Shown in pieces: positions 51,012 to 59,929 of a stretch of 61,479 nucleotides of DNA (its first letter is position 1; each line of letters starts with the position of its first letter). Origin of the DNA: Xanthomonas cissicola. GTDB lineage: Bacteria > Pseudomonadota > Gammaproteobacteria > Xanthomonadales > Xanthomonadaceae. The translations under genes were made by a program, and so were the position numbers. Under the pieces are notes generated by a model. The model saw only the letters and a list, made by a program, of their open reading frames with translations, had not been told where the DNA came from and did no database searches. The stretch spans positions 1 through 61,479 of the forward strand of contig NZ_VZPL01000029.1 in NCBI RefSeq assembly GCF_008801575.1, read 5' to 3'.

Positions 51012-52276
51012 CCGCTGGCGCGCCTGCGCGCCAGCCTGCGCAGACCGGGCTGGTGGCCGTGTGCCTGGGCCTCTACCTGCTGTTCTGTCTGCAGCAAGTG
51101 GTGTTGACCGGCCGCTACTTCGGGGTCGGTCTGTCGCTAGGATCGATGGCCATCCGTGGCGTTGCGCTTGGCCTGAGTGCATGGGCGTTATGGCGGCACG
51201 GCGTTCCGGCATGCCTGCGCTGGCCATTGCTGTCGATCCTGCTGTGTATGACTGCGCTGGCAGCGTCGGTGCTGGCGTCCGACCACTCGGCCTTGGCATT
51301 CAAGTACGCCGTGCGTTATGCCACTGCCTTGCTGTGGCTATGGGCCTTGTTGAATCTGGCGGTGGCGTGGCCGCAGTGGCCGCGCGCGGCGGCGCTGGCG
51401 GCGTTGATCGCGGTGTGGATCAATCTTGCGTTGGGTATGGCGGTACGGCTGCAGTGGCCGCCGGCATTGGAGTGGTCGTTGGCCTTCCATGCGCAGGGCA
51501 GCTTCAAGTACCTGCCTCGGGTGTCGGGCATGTACGACCATCCCGCATTGCTGGCCGCAACTGCCGTCATCGTCGGGTTGCTCACGATCCAGTTGTATCA
51601 GCGGCACGCGGTCGGGCGCGCGCAACTGGCGGCGGCCGTGCTGGCTGCAATCGGCGCGCTGGCGCTGAGTGAAGTACGTAACCCGTTGCTGCCGGTGGCC
51701 GGGTTGATCCTCTGGTGGGCGTGGTCGCGCCGCGCTGGCGAACGTCCTCGCCGCCGCACGGTCTGGGCCGCCGCGCTCGGCCTGCTGGCCGTTGCTGGCT
51801 TCGTGCTTTGGCAGCGCTACGCGGAGATGACCAGCGCAGTGCACGAAAGCCCGCTGGCCGCATTCTCGTTGGGGCGCACCTACCTGTGGTCCGGCGCGAT
51901 CGAGGCATGGCGCAGCCACCCCTGGTTCGGGCTCGGCGCCGGTGTCTTCCAGTTTCTGGTGCCCGATTACACCGGCGGTCGCTTCGATCGCGGCGAGCTG
52001 CACGCACACAACGGCCTGCTGGCGGTGTTGTCGGAAACCGGGCTGTGCGGGCTGCTCGCCTGCGTGTGCCTGCTTTGGGTGCTCTGGGCGCCGTTGCTGC
52101 GCAACCCTGCCGAACATGGCTGGGCGCTGATCTGGCTGCTGTTCCTACTGGGCTTGAACGTGTTCGATTTCTATCCGCTGTTCTATCCCTTTTCCCTGCA
52201 TGCGGCCCTGGCGGTGGCGCTGCTGTACGCCCACCACGTTGAGCTCAACGGCGCACCGGAATCCGGGATGTCATGA
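51008..52276 (+). CDS. O-antigen ligase/polymerase-like membrane protein, copy 2
   Basis: A 422-residue protein with about eleven helices, starting at ATG 51008 (ATGA overlap). The periplasmic region includes S-L-G-R-T-Y-L-W-S-G-A-I-E-A-W and G-L-G-A-G-V-F-Q-F with R-G-E-L-H-A-H-N-G-L-L, the H-A-H-N-x-x-L motif typical of WaaL-type O-antigen ligases. It is therefore the better candidate for a ligase, with copy 1 as polymerase. Last gene of the rightward string. Confidence 0.8.
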   Translation: MTAGAPARQPAQTGLVAVCLGLYLLFCLQQVVLTGRYFGVGLSLGSMAIRGVALGLSAWALWRHGVPACLRWPLLSILLCMTALAASVLASDHSALAFKYAVRYATALLWLWALLNLAVAWPQWPRAAALAALIAVWINLALGMAVRLQWPPALEWSLAFHAQGSFKYLPRVSGMYDHPALLAATAVIVGLLTIQLYQRHAVGRAQLAAAVLAAIGALALSEVRNPLLPVAGLILWWAWSRRAGERPRRRTVWAAALGLLAVAGFVLWQRYAEMTSAVHESPLAAFSLGRTYLWSGAIEAWRSHPWFGLGAGVFQFLVPDYTGGRFDRGELHAHNGLLAVLSETGLCGLLACVCLLWVLWAPLLRNPAEHGWALIWLLFLLGLNVFDFYPLFYPFSLHAALAVALLYAHHVELNGAPESGMS

Positions 52277-52364
52277 GGCCGACCCAGCGCTCGGCTCTGC
52301 GTCGCGTCTAGAACCAGCCATGCCATCGCGCGCCTGCGCGCTGAGACCCTTCGCTGCGCGCCGC

Positions 52365-53483
52365 CTACGCGTGCTGCAGGCGCGGACGCGACGCGCTGGG
52401 GTGTTCGTCCCGCGCCAGGAGCGTGTCCAGGATGCAGCGAAACGCATGGCCATCGCCAAAGGGATTGCGCCATGCCACCGAACGCGCCAGCAGGCGATCG
52501 GCGGCACTCCGCAGGGCGTCCTGTTCCAGGCCGTGGGGGAGTTCCGCCCCGCCGATCTGCAGGGTCTCCGGCCGCTCGGTGTTGGTGCGCAGCACCAGGC
52601 ATTTGCGCTGCAGGATGCAGGCTTCTTCCTGGATGCCGCCACTGTCGGTCATGATCAAGGCCGCGCCTTGCTGGAGCGCCAGCATGTCCAGGTAACCGAC
52701 CGGACCGATCGCCCGCAGCACGCGATGCCGCGCGGCCGCCACGCTCCCCAGCGCATCCAGGCGCGGGTGCATCGGAAAGACCAGCGGCAACCCCTGATCC
52801 TCGGAGATCGAGGTGACGGCCTGCATCAGCGCCGCGAAATGCGCGGGATCTTCGGTATTTGAACGGCGATGGCAGGTAAGCAAGTGATAGCCGCCTTCGC
52901 GCAGGCCAAGCCGTTGCAGGATGGTCGAGCGGCGCAGTGCGGTCTGGGCATGCGCCAGGGTCGCGTCGGCGACAGTGTTGCCAGTGATGCGGATGCGGGC
53001 GCCGGTCAGGCCTTCATCGCGCAGGATCTGCGCCTGCAGTGCGGTGGGACAGAACAGGTAGTCGGACAGGTGATCGATCAGCACGCGATTGACTTCTTCA
53101 GGCATGCTGCGGTCGCGGCTGCGCAGGCCCGCCTCGACATGGGCAACGGCGATCTCCAGCTTGCTGGCGGCCATGGCGCCTGCCAAGGCGCTATTGGTGT
53201 CGCCCTGCACCACCACCACATCCGGCTGCAACGTCGCAAGCACCGGCTCGATGCCGCACAACATGCGTCCGATCTGCACGCCATGCGGCGCCGAACCCAC
53301 GCCGAGATTGTAATCGGCCGGGGGCAGACCCAACTCGTCGAAGAACACCCGGTCCATCGCCTCGTCGTAATGCTGATTGGTATGGACGATCGAAAAGTTC
53401 AATCCATCGCGCAGACTGGCCGCGATCAGCGATGCCAGCTTGATGATTTCCGGGCGGGTACCGAGGACATAAGTGATGTGCAT
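52365..53483 (-). CDS. wecB: UDP-N-acetylglucosamine 2-epimerase (non-hydrolysing)
   Basis: A 372-residue protein of the WecB/MnaA family, which interconverts UDP-GlcNAc and UDP-ManNAc in the cytoplasm. Recognisable are M-H-I-T-Y-V-L-G-T-R-P-E-I-I-K, V-V-V-Q-G-D-T-N-S-A-L-A-G-A, C-H-R-R-S-N and D-S-G-G-I-Q-E-E-A. The product would feed the WecG-like transferase encoded on the opposite strand. It is the last gene of a leftward string with the GumD-like transferase, 19 bases apart. Confidence 0.93.
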   Translation of the reverse strand: MHITYVLGTRPEIIKLASLIAASLRDGLNFSIVHTNQHYDEAMDRVFFDELGLPPADYNLGVGSAPHGVQIGRMLCGIEPVLATLQPDVVVVQGDTNSALAGAMAASKLEIAVAHVEAGLRSRDRSMPEEVNRVLIDHLSDYLFCPTALQAQILRDEGLTGARIRITGNTVADATLAHAQTALRRSTILQRLGLREGGYHLLTCHRRSNTEDPAHFAALMQAVTSISEDQGLPLVFPMHPRLDALGSVAAARHRVLRAIGPVGYLDMLALQQGAALIMTDSGGIQEEACILQRKCLVLRTNTERPETLQIGGAELPHGLEQDALRSAADRLLARSVAWRNPFGDGHAFRCILDTLLARDEHPSASRPRLQHA

Positions 53484-53502
53484 GGGACTTCCGGATCCGA
53501 GT

Positions 53503-54912
53503 TCAGTAGGCGTCGCGGTCGAACAGCACGATCACGCAGGTCTGCGCGATGATGCTCATATCCAGCCAAAGCGACCAATGCTGGATGTAAGCGAGATCGT
53601 GTTGAACGCGGCTGCGCATCTTTTCCAGCGTATCGGTCTCGCCGCGCAGGCCATTGACCTGCGCCCAGCCGGTGATGCCCGGCTTGACCCGCTGGCGTTG
53701 CAGGTAGTTCGGCACCAATTCCTGATATTGAGCGTTGTGCGCCAGCGCATGCGGGCGCGGCCCGACGATGGCCATGTGCCCCTGAAGCACGTTGAGGAAT
53801 TGCGGCAATTCGTCCAGGCTGGTGCGTCGCAGGAAGGCGCCGAAGCGCGTGACCCGTTGATCCCCGCGGCTGGTCTGCGGCGCGGCGGTCGCCGCATCGT
53901 GGACCTGCATGCTGCGGAACTTCCACAATTCGAACGGGCGGCCATCCCAACCCTGCCGTATCTGCCGGAACAATACCGGTCCAGGGCCGGAGAGCTTGAC
54001 GCCCGCGGCCAGGGCCAGCATGAGCGGTGCGCTCGCTAGCACGATGGCGCAAGCCAGCACACGCTCGGTCGCCTCCTTCAGCACGCGCGACAGGCCCGTC
54101 AGCGGGCGCACCGACAATGCCACCATCGGCAGGCCGGTCATCTCCTCCAGGCAGGACTCCCCCGGGCGAAATGCGAACAGGTCCGGAATCCAGCAGGCGT
54201 CCACGCAGCAGGCATCCAGTTGCGCGATGCTGGAGCGAAGTTGGGCCTCTTCGCGCATCGGCCATGTCACCCACACTTCGCCGACGTGCCGAGCTTCCAG
54301 CCAGCAGGACAGCCCGGCCGTGCCACCAAGCGCCAGTTCGGATGGCACCTGCACTAGTTCGACCCCCGCACATGGGTGCTGCTGGACGCTTGCCACCAAC
54401 GCGTCGCTGCGTTCGGGTGGCCCGAGTAGCGCGATGCGCCGGCGCCCGATATCGTGTCGATGCAGCCAGGCAAGCGCCCCCTTCATTGCAGACCGCACGC
54501 AGAGCAGACCGGCACCGCCGCATCCAGCCCAGTACAGAAACCACAGCCGCGAGAATCCCGCACCGGTTGCGCTCAGAAAGCCGATCGACATCAACACGCT
54601 CAGCACGATTGCCCACCCGGTCAACACGCGCCCGGCCACCATCGTCGCTGCCAGGTGCGGCCGTTGCCGGTAGAGCGAGAGGCGCCCGAACACCAGTAGC
54701 GTAAGTGCTGCGGCGGCGAGCAGCGCGTAGGCATAGCGGGGCGCCTCCGGCCACGCAGGTCGACCGACCCGCATGGCATAGGCAAGCAAGCCGCTGCCGA
54801 CCACGACGCCCATGTCGGCGATCTTCGCCAGAGCGGCAACCGACCCAAGCAGATCGCCGGAGCGCCTGGGCGCGATGGCGACACGCGGCAGCAGTGGATC
54901 GAGCGCGCTCAT
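53503..54912 (-). CDS. Undecaprenyl-phosphate glycosylphosphotransferase (GumD/WcaJ-like)
   Basis: A 469-residue inner-membrane enzyme that starts a repeat unit by transferring a sugar 1-phosphate to undecaprenyl phosphate. Four helices in residues ~20-135 precede a cytoplasmic catalytic domain with E-L-W-K-F-R-S-M, L-R-R-T-S-L-D-E-L-P-Q-F-L-N-V-L and I-V-G-P-R-P-H, then V-K-P-G-I-T-G-W-A-Q-V-N-G-L-R-G-E-T. It is similar in plan to GumD of xanthan synthesis, but its neighbours here are not gum genes, so it is a paralogue for a different polymer. Confidence 0.92.
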   Translation of the reverse strand: MSALDPLLPRVAIAPRRSGDLLGSVAALAKIADMGVVVGSGLLAYAMRVGRPAWPEAPRYAYALLAAAALTLLVFGRLSLYRQRPHLAATMVAGRVLTGWAIVLSVLMSIGFLSATGAGFSRLWFLYWAGCGGAGLLCVRSAMKGALAWLHRHDIGRRRIALLGPPERSDALVASVQQHPCAGVELVQVPSELALGGTAGLSCWLEARHVGEVWVTWPMREEAQLRSSIAQLDACCVDACWIPDLFAFRPGESCLEEMTGLPMVALSVRPLTGLSRVLKEATERVLACAIVLASAPLMLALAAGVKLSGPGPVLFRQIRQGWDGRPFELWKFRSMQVHDAATAAPQTSRGDQRVTRFGAFLRRTSLDELPQFLNVLQGHMAIVGPRPHALAHNAQYQELVPNYLQRQRVKPGITGWAQVNGLRGETDTLEKMRSRVQHDLAYIQHWSLWLDMSIIAQTCVIVLFDRDAY

Positions 54913-54978
54913 TCGTCGACCGCAGCGCGGAGGTGGACCGGCACGCCTGCGAATGGGTCGATCAGCATCCCTCTCCCT

Positions 54979-56151
54979 TCATCCCTGCTTTTCTCCAAGA
55001 GTGGCAGCTCCGCCAGCGGCACTGTGCACTTGGCGATACAGCGCGGCGTAGGAACGCACCATCGCTGCGCCGGTGAAGTACTGCCGATAACGGCGCAACG
55101 CCTCCTGCCCCAATGCGTTGGCCACCTGCGGATGGTTCCATAGATAACGCATTGCATCGCATAAGGCCACCGGATCTGCCGGTGCCACCACCAGGCCGGT
55201 CTGTCCCGCCACGTTCACAAAGCTGGTCCCGGTGCCGATTTCACACGAGATCATGGGTTTGGCATGCATCGCCGCCTCCAGCAACGTAATGCCGAACGCT
55301 TCCGAGCGCAGATGCGATGGAAACACCAGCCCATCGCACAGCGACAGCAAGGCATGCTTATCGGCATCGTCCAGCACGCCCAAAAAGTGCACGTGGCTCA
55401 GGCCGAGCTGCCGCGCCTGCTGGCGCAAGCGCGCGCCCTCTGGTCCGTCACCAACGATGGCCACCGGGATCTGCGTCTCGCGGACGGCCTGCAGCAGATA
55501 CTGCAGACCCTTGTAATAGCGCAGGACACCGACGAATAGGAAAAACCGCGGGCCCAATCGGGTGCGCCAGGCCCGTGCGCGCTCGGCATCCGGCGTGTAG
55601 TGACTGGAAGGATCCAGTCCGATCGGTATCACGCTTAACTTGGTTTGAAAGTTGGCCAGGACCGGACTGGTGGCGCGGTAATTCGGCGATGTCGCGACGA
55701 TATGCTCGACGCGCTCGAGAAAGCGCTGTTGCAGCGGTCGATACAGGCGCAGCCAACGACGTTGCCGCACGATGTCGGAGTGATACGTCAGCACCGACGG
55801 CGTTCGAGCTGCGCCTGCCAGGTGCAACACATCCATGAACGGCCACGGAAAATGATAATGGATCAGATCGAAGCGGCGGGCCAGGGCTGCGAACTGGCGC
55901 AGCAAGCGAAGCGACACCGGCATCGACGCCACTTCGAAGTCGCGTCGAAAGCGATGCAGCGTATAAGGCCCCTGTATGCTGATGCCCGCCAGACGCCCAT
56001 CGGCGCAGAGGGTCACCACCTCGCTCTCCACAGCATGCTGATGCGACTGAGTGGCAAGCGTGCGCACCACTTGTTCGGTGCCGCCCATGGTCTCCGGCAA
56101 GCTGGTCTTGTAGACCTGCAGCACCCGTAGCGGCGAGGAGGTAAGACTCAA
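54979..56151 (-). CDS. Glycosyltransferase family 4
   Basis: A 390-residue GT4-type enzyme with M-G-G-T-E-Q-V-V-R-T-L-A at the acceptor side, F-L-F-V-G-V-L-R-Y-Y-K-G-L and F-P-S-H-L-R-S-E-A-F-G-I-T-L-L-E-A-A with the E-x7-E pair. Donor sugar unknown. It overlaps the following leftward gene order (ATGA at 56148-56151) with the other GT4 gene upstream. Gap to the GumD-like gene is 66 bases without a recognisable gene. Confidence 0.9.
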   Translation of the reverse strand: MSLTSSPLRVLQVYKTSLPETMGGTEQVVRTLATQSHQHAVESEVVTLCADGRLAGISIQGPYTLHRFRRDFEVASMPVSLRLLRQFAALARRFDLIHYHFPWPFMDVLHLAGAARTPSVLTYHSDIVRQRRWLRLYRPLQQRFLERVEHIVATSPNYRATSPVLANFQTKLSVIPIGLDPSSHYTPDAERARAWRTRLGPRFFLFVGVLRYYKGLQYLLQAVRETQIPVAIVGDGPEGARLRQQARQLGLSHVHFLGVLDDADKHALLSLCDGLVFPSHLRSEAFGITLLEAAMHAKPMISCEIGTGTSFVNVAGQTGLVVAPADPVALCDAMRYLWNHPQVANALGQEALRRYRQYFTGAAMVRSYAALYRQVHSAAGGAATLGEKQG

Positions 56152-57290
56152 GCGGCCAACACGTCGCGGTACGCGTCAGCCGTCGCCACAGCGCAACGCT
56201 GCCAACTGAACTGCGCTGCGCGCTGCAAGCCTGTCTGACGCGCGGCCTCACGCCAGTCCGAATCGTCGATGCCTCGTGCCAGCGCCAGAGTCAACGCACT
56301 GACGTCGGCAGGATCGAACAGCATTGCCGCATCGGCGGCCACTTCCGGTAATGACGACGCCGATGCGCAAATCACCGGCGTACCGCTCGCCATGGCCTCC
56401 AGCACCGGCAGGCCGAATCCTTCGTAAAACGAGGGAAACACGAACAGGCGGGCACCGGCCACCAACGCAGGCAGGCCGTCTTGTGGGACGTAGCCAAGAT
56501 AGCGCAGCCAACCGGCCTGTTCTGCACTACGCATGCGCGCATGCAATGCCTCGCTGGACCAGCCGCTGTGGCCAGCGATCACCAACGGGTAGCGTGCACG
56601 CACTGCGGCGGGCAAGGCTGCATACGCCGTCAACAGAACATCGATGTTCTTCCGTGGTTCGATGGTACTCACGCACAGACAATACGCATCGGTCTGCAGG
56701 CCCAACGCCTGCAACGGCGCTGCCAGTTCGGCCGGGGTATGCGGCCGGAACGCAGCATCCGCCGCCAGCGGGATCGCACGAATGCGCTCCAGCGGCAAGG
56801 CAAAGTGCGCGGCGATCTCCCGCCGCGAAAAATCCGAGACGGTCAGGATCAATTGCGCGCGTTGCACCGCTAGTGCCAACTCCTTGCGCATGTAGCGCAC
56901 CCGGTCGGCGCGGTGGCATTGCGGCCAGCGATAAATCGAAATGTCGTGGAAGGTCGCGACGCTGGGACCGTCATACGCAGGCAGGTAATAGTTGCAGCCA
57001 TGAAACAGCGCCGGCCGCTGGCCGTGCAGGGCACGCGCCTTGGCCAGATTACTCAGGCGTCGATAGGCATCGGTCGCCACTTCGATACGCGAAAAACGAT
57101 CGCGCATCCACGATGCCGCGGCCGAAGCCGGTCCGGGACTCGGTCGCTGCTGCAGCAGGCGTCGCCCATGCAGGTACTGCAACGACTCGATCTGCGGCAG
57201 TGCGGCCAAGTGCGCCGCCAGCTCCTGCGTATAACGTCCAACGCCGGTCAGCGGGTGCCGGATCGACTCGGTGGCAAGAATGATGTGCAA
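56148..57290 (-). CDS. Glycosyltransferase family 4 (mannosyltransferase-like)
   Basis: A 380-residue GT4 enzyme. V-G-R-Y-T-Q-E-L-A near residue 18, C-V-S-T-I-E-P-R-K-N-I-D-V-L-L and F-P-S-F-Y-E-G-F-G-L-P-V-L-E-A-M-A-S-G-T-P-V are the donor-site motifs. The S-T-I-E-P-R-K-N pattern is common in mannosyl- and rhamnosyltransferases but is not specific. First gene of the leftward string, so its promoter should be in 57291-57932. Confidence 0.9.
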   Translation of the reverse strand: MHIILATESIRHPLTGVGRYTQELAAHLAALPQIESLQYLHGRRLLQQRPSPGPASAAASWMRDRFSRIEVATDAYRRLSNLAKARALHGQRPALFHGCNYYLPAYDGPSVATFHDISIYRWPQCHRADRVRYMRKELALAVQRAQLILTVSDFSRREIAAHFALPLERIRAIPLAADAAFRPHTPAELAAPLQALGLQTDAYCLCVSTIEPRKNIDVLLTAYAALPAAVRARYPLVIAGHSGWSSEALHARMRSAEQAGWLRYLGYVPQDGLPALVAGARLFVFPSFYEGFGLPVLEAMASGTPVICASASSLPEVAADAAMLFDPADVSALTLALARGIDDSDWREAARQTGLQRAAQFSWQRCAVATADAYRDVLAA

Positions 57291-57932
57291 GGCGAGTGGC
57301 GGCGATCAGGGCCGGTGGCAGGCGTCAGCGCGGCTGCCCGGGGAGCGCTGTGGCATAGGCCATCTAGCGATACCTGGATATAACGACGGGCATCGGCCCA
57401 TTCCATGCTCCTCGTAGCGACCAGCTCAGTCTACCCGCTGCCGGAGACCGCGGCGACCGAAGCGATCTCGGTGGCCACGCCGACGTCCATCCATGCAGGC
57501 TGCGCGGTATCTTCACCCAAGGAGCGCGTCGGTCATGGAAAAAATCCATCCGGCCGGCGCAGCGACCAACGTCAGGGCCGCGCGTGGAGCAATCCGCTGC
57601 ATTGCACAACGGCGAGCCGGTCAACCTGCCGTCTGTGCTTATCGGCGCATGTTGGCGCGCTAGCTCACTCGGACATGCGTGCGGCTGCCGGACAACGCCG
57701 GCAGCCCGGTGGCCTTGTCCGTAGCCAGGCGATGCTGTCAGGCAGCTTGGCCGATCCGGCCCAGGGCGCCAGCGAAAACGGCAGTCATCAGCTCATCGTC
57801 GGGACGGGGCCGAACGATCGCGGCCCCGCAATGTATCGCGGCCACATAGTGGCAGACGGGCCTCGCTCCACATCCGTGCTGCCGCCTGGATTTGTCGACT
57901 TTTCATCAGCGATCGTAAGGATCGCTATCGCC
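57291..57932. other. Intergenic region, no gene recognised
   Basis: About 640 bases between the leftward glycosyltransferase string and the 3' end of a LysR gene. Only short overlapping frames are present. The promoter of the leftward polysaccharide genes is expected here; no IS end or RNA gene was seen. Confidence 0.5.
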
Positions 57933-58808
57933 CTACCCCTTCAACACCAGCGACATGTCCGGATAGCGGGCGCAGATGAAATCCACGAAGGCACGCACTT
58001 TCGGCGCTGCCAGGCGCCTGGAGGTATGCAATACCCACAACGCCGGCTCCACGCCGGAAATGGTGCCCCACTGCAGCAATTCTCCGCGTGCCAGCTGCTC
58101 CCACGCAATCGACTGCGGAATCAATGCGACGCCGCCACCGGCGATGACCGCATCGCGCACCATCAGGAACGAGGAAAACTGCATCCGCGGGACCGGCTCC
58201 AACGCCAGACACCCATCATCCAGCACCCAGGTGGTGGGCTGGAAACTCGACATCACCACGCCCGGTACCGGATGCACTGCATCACCCGACGGCATCGCAA
58301 TAGACGGTGCGGCCACCACCACCAGCCGGTCCTTGGCGAAGCAGCGCCCGACCAGGCTGCTGTCCGGACGTGGGTTGATGCGGATGGCGACATCGAACTG
58401 TTCTTCCACCAGATCGACCGTGCGGTCCTCTGCCACCACCTCGAGCGTGATCTCGGGATAAGCCGCACAGAAGTCCGCGCCGATGCGTCCCATCGCCAGT
58501 TGCGAGAACAACACCGGGGACGCGACACGTAAGCGCCCTCGCGGTGTCGAAAGCCCCTCGCGTGCGGCCGTCATCGCCTCGGCCACTTCGCTCAGCGGCA
58601 CTTCGGTGCGGGCCATCAACTGCTGCCCCGCCTCGGTGAGCTTGAGGCCGCGCGCGCTGCGCTCGACCAGGCGCACGCCCAGCTGCTCTTCAAGCTCGGT
58701 AATCCGCCGCGACAAGGTCGCCTTCGATCTGCCACTGGCGCGGCTGGCCTTTCCCAGCCCCTGGTTTGCAGCCACCAGCGCGAAATCGATCAGGGCATTG
58801 AGGTCCAT
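57933..58808 (-). CDS. LysR-family transcriptional regulator
   Basis: A 291-residue protein started at ATG 58808 (M-D-L-N-A-L-I-D-F-A-L-V); ATG 58820 would add four residues. The helix-turn-helix is around S-G-R-S-K-A-T-L-S-R-R-I-T-E-L-E-E-Q-L-G-V-R-L and the effector domain follows from residue ~85. It is divergent from an NmrA-like oxidoreductase gene, which it probably controls; the spaced dyad in the gap fits a LysR site. Confidence 0.9.
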   Translation of the reverse strand: MDLNALIDFALVAANQGLGKASRASGRSKATLSRRITELEEQLGVRLVERSARGLKLTEAGQQLMARTEVPLSEVAEAMTAAREGLSTPRGRLRVASPVLFSQLAMGRIGADFCAAYPEITLEVVAEDRTVDLVEEQFDVAIRINPRPDSSLVGRCFAKDRLVVVAAPSIAMPSGDAVHPVPGVVMSSFQPTTWVLDDGCLALEPVPRMQFSSFLMVRDAVIAGGGVALIPQSIAWEQLARGELLQWGTISGVEPALWVLHTSRRLAAPKVRAFVDFICARYPDMSLVLKG

Positions 58809-58863
58809 GGTGTTCCACATCTGAAACGGGGCGTCTACATCCTGGCGTCTTCGTACTGATGGC

Positions 58864-58881
58864 GCAACGACATACCGTTGC
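58864..58881. promoter_or_regulatory. Candidate LysR operator
   Basis: GCAACG-ACATAC-CGTTGC is an exact inverted repeat of six-base arms with six-base spacing, lying in the gap between the divergent LysR and NmrA-like genes, and GCAACG is repeated again at 58888-58893. Position and form fit a LysR binding site; not tested. Confidence 0.5.
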
Positions 58882-58979
58882 CCTACCGCAACGAACCGAC
58901 CATGCCGGCATCCGCATCACCCCACACGCCGGCGTCGGGCTGATCCGCCCATCCCTCCATCCACAGCAGGAGATTGACC

Positions 58980-59849
58980 ATGAGCATTCTCGTCACCGGT
59001 GCCACCGGCACCGTCGGTTCCCTCGTCACCCAAGGCCTCGCCGACGCCGGCGCCCAGGTCAAGGCGCTGGTCCGCCAGCATGGCAAGCGCCCCTTCCCGG
59101 CAGGTGTCACCGAAGTGGTGGCAGACCTCACCGACGTTGCGTCGATGCGTGCCGCGCTGGCCTCGGTGCGCACCCTGCTCCTGTTGAATGCCGTCACTCC
59201 CGACGAAGTGACGCAGGCGCTGATCGCCTTGAATCTGGCCAAGGAAGCCGGCGTCGAGCGCATCGTGTACCTGTCGGTGATCCATGCCGACACGTACACC
59301 AACGTGCCGCACTTCACCGGCAAGCACACCGTCGAGCGCATGATCGAAAGCCTGGAAATTCCGGCCACGGTTCTGCGTCCTGCGTATTTCATGCAGAACG
59401 AAGGCATGGTGCAGCAGACGATCACCGACTACGACGTTTACCCGATGCCTATCGGCGCGCAGGGCATCGCAATGATCGATGCACGCGACATTGCTGATAT
59501 TGCCGTGGTCGAGCTGCTGCGCCGCGACCGTGCCGACGGCCCGTTGCCGCGTGTCACGCTGGAACTGGTTGGCCCACGTGCGCTGACCGGCACAGACGTT
59601 GCCAAGGTCTGGAGCGCAGCACTTGGCCGCGAGATTGCGTACGCCGGCGATGACGTGGCGGCCTTCGAAGCACAGCTGGCGAAGTACGGTCCGTCCTGGC
59701 TGGCCTACGACATGCGCCTGATGATGGGCGGCATCCAGCGCTTCGGCATGCATGCAGCCGAGGGCACGGTAGCCAAATTGCAGGCCATCTTGGGCCGTCC
59801 GCTACGCACCTATGAAGACTTCGTGCGCGAGGCGACCGCGAAAGCGTGA
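58980..59849 (+). CDS. NmrA-like NAD(P)H-binding oxidoreductase
   Basis: A 289-residue protein starting at ATG 58980 with an AGGAG ribosome-binding site at 58968-58972; a TTG at 58974 is a weaker alternative. S-I-L-V-T-G-A-T-G-T-V-G is the Rossmann motif, and L-R-P-A-Y-F-M-Q-N-E plus the absence of the Y-x-x-x-K pair in the usual place indicate the atypical NmrA/quinone-oxidoreductase-like branch (QorB type). Members sense or reduce quinones with NADPH. Divergent from LysR. Confidence 0.85.
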   Translation: MSILVTGATGTVGSLVTQGLADAGAQVKALVRQHGKRPFPAGVTEVVADLTDVASMRAALASVRTLLLLNAVTPDEVTQALIALNLAKEAGVERIVYLSVIHADTYTNVPHFTGKHTVERMIESLEIPATVLRPAYFMQNEGMVQQTITDYDVYPMPIGAQGIAMIDARDIADIAVVELLRRDRADGPLPRVTLELVGPRALTGTDVAKVWSAALGREIAYAGDDVAAFEAQLAKYGPSWLAYDMRLMMGGIQRFGMHAAEGTVAKLQAILGRPLRTYEDFVREATAKA

Positions 59850-59929
59850 TTGCATGCGGTGCAGCAAGCGCGGAGACGTTTCGGTGCTTGCTGCGCAATG
59901 TGCGTTGCCTCGGGTCATTCGACGTTGCG

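Noticed and set aside
53503..54912. gum (xanthan) cluster
   Set aside because: The GumD-like transferase is present, but the remaining neighbours do not follow the gumB-gumM order; it is a different locus.
57364..57624. Small leftward frame upstream of the glycosyltransferase string
   Set aside because: No ribosome-binding site, no family resemblance and shadow-like composition.
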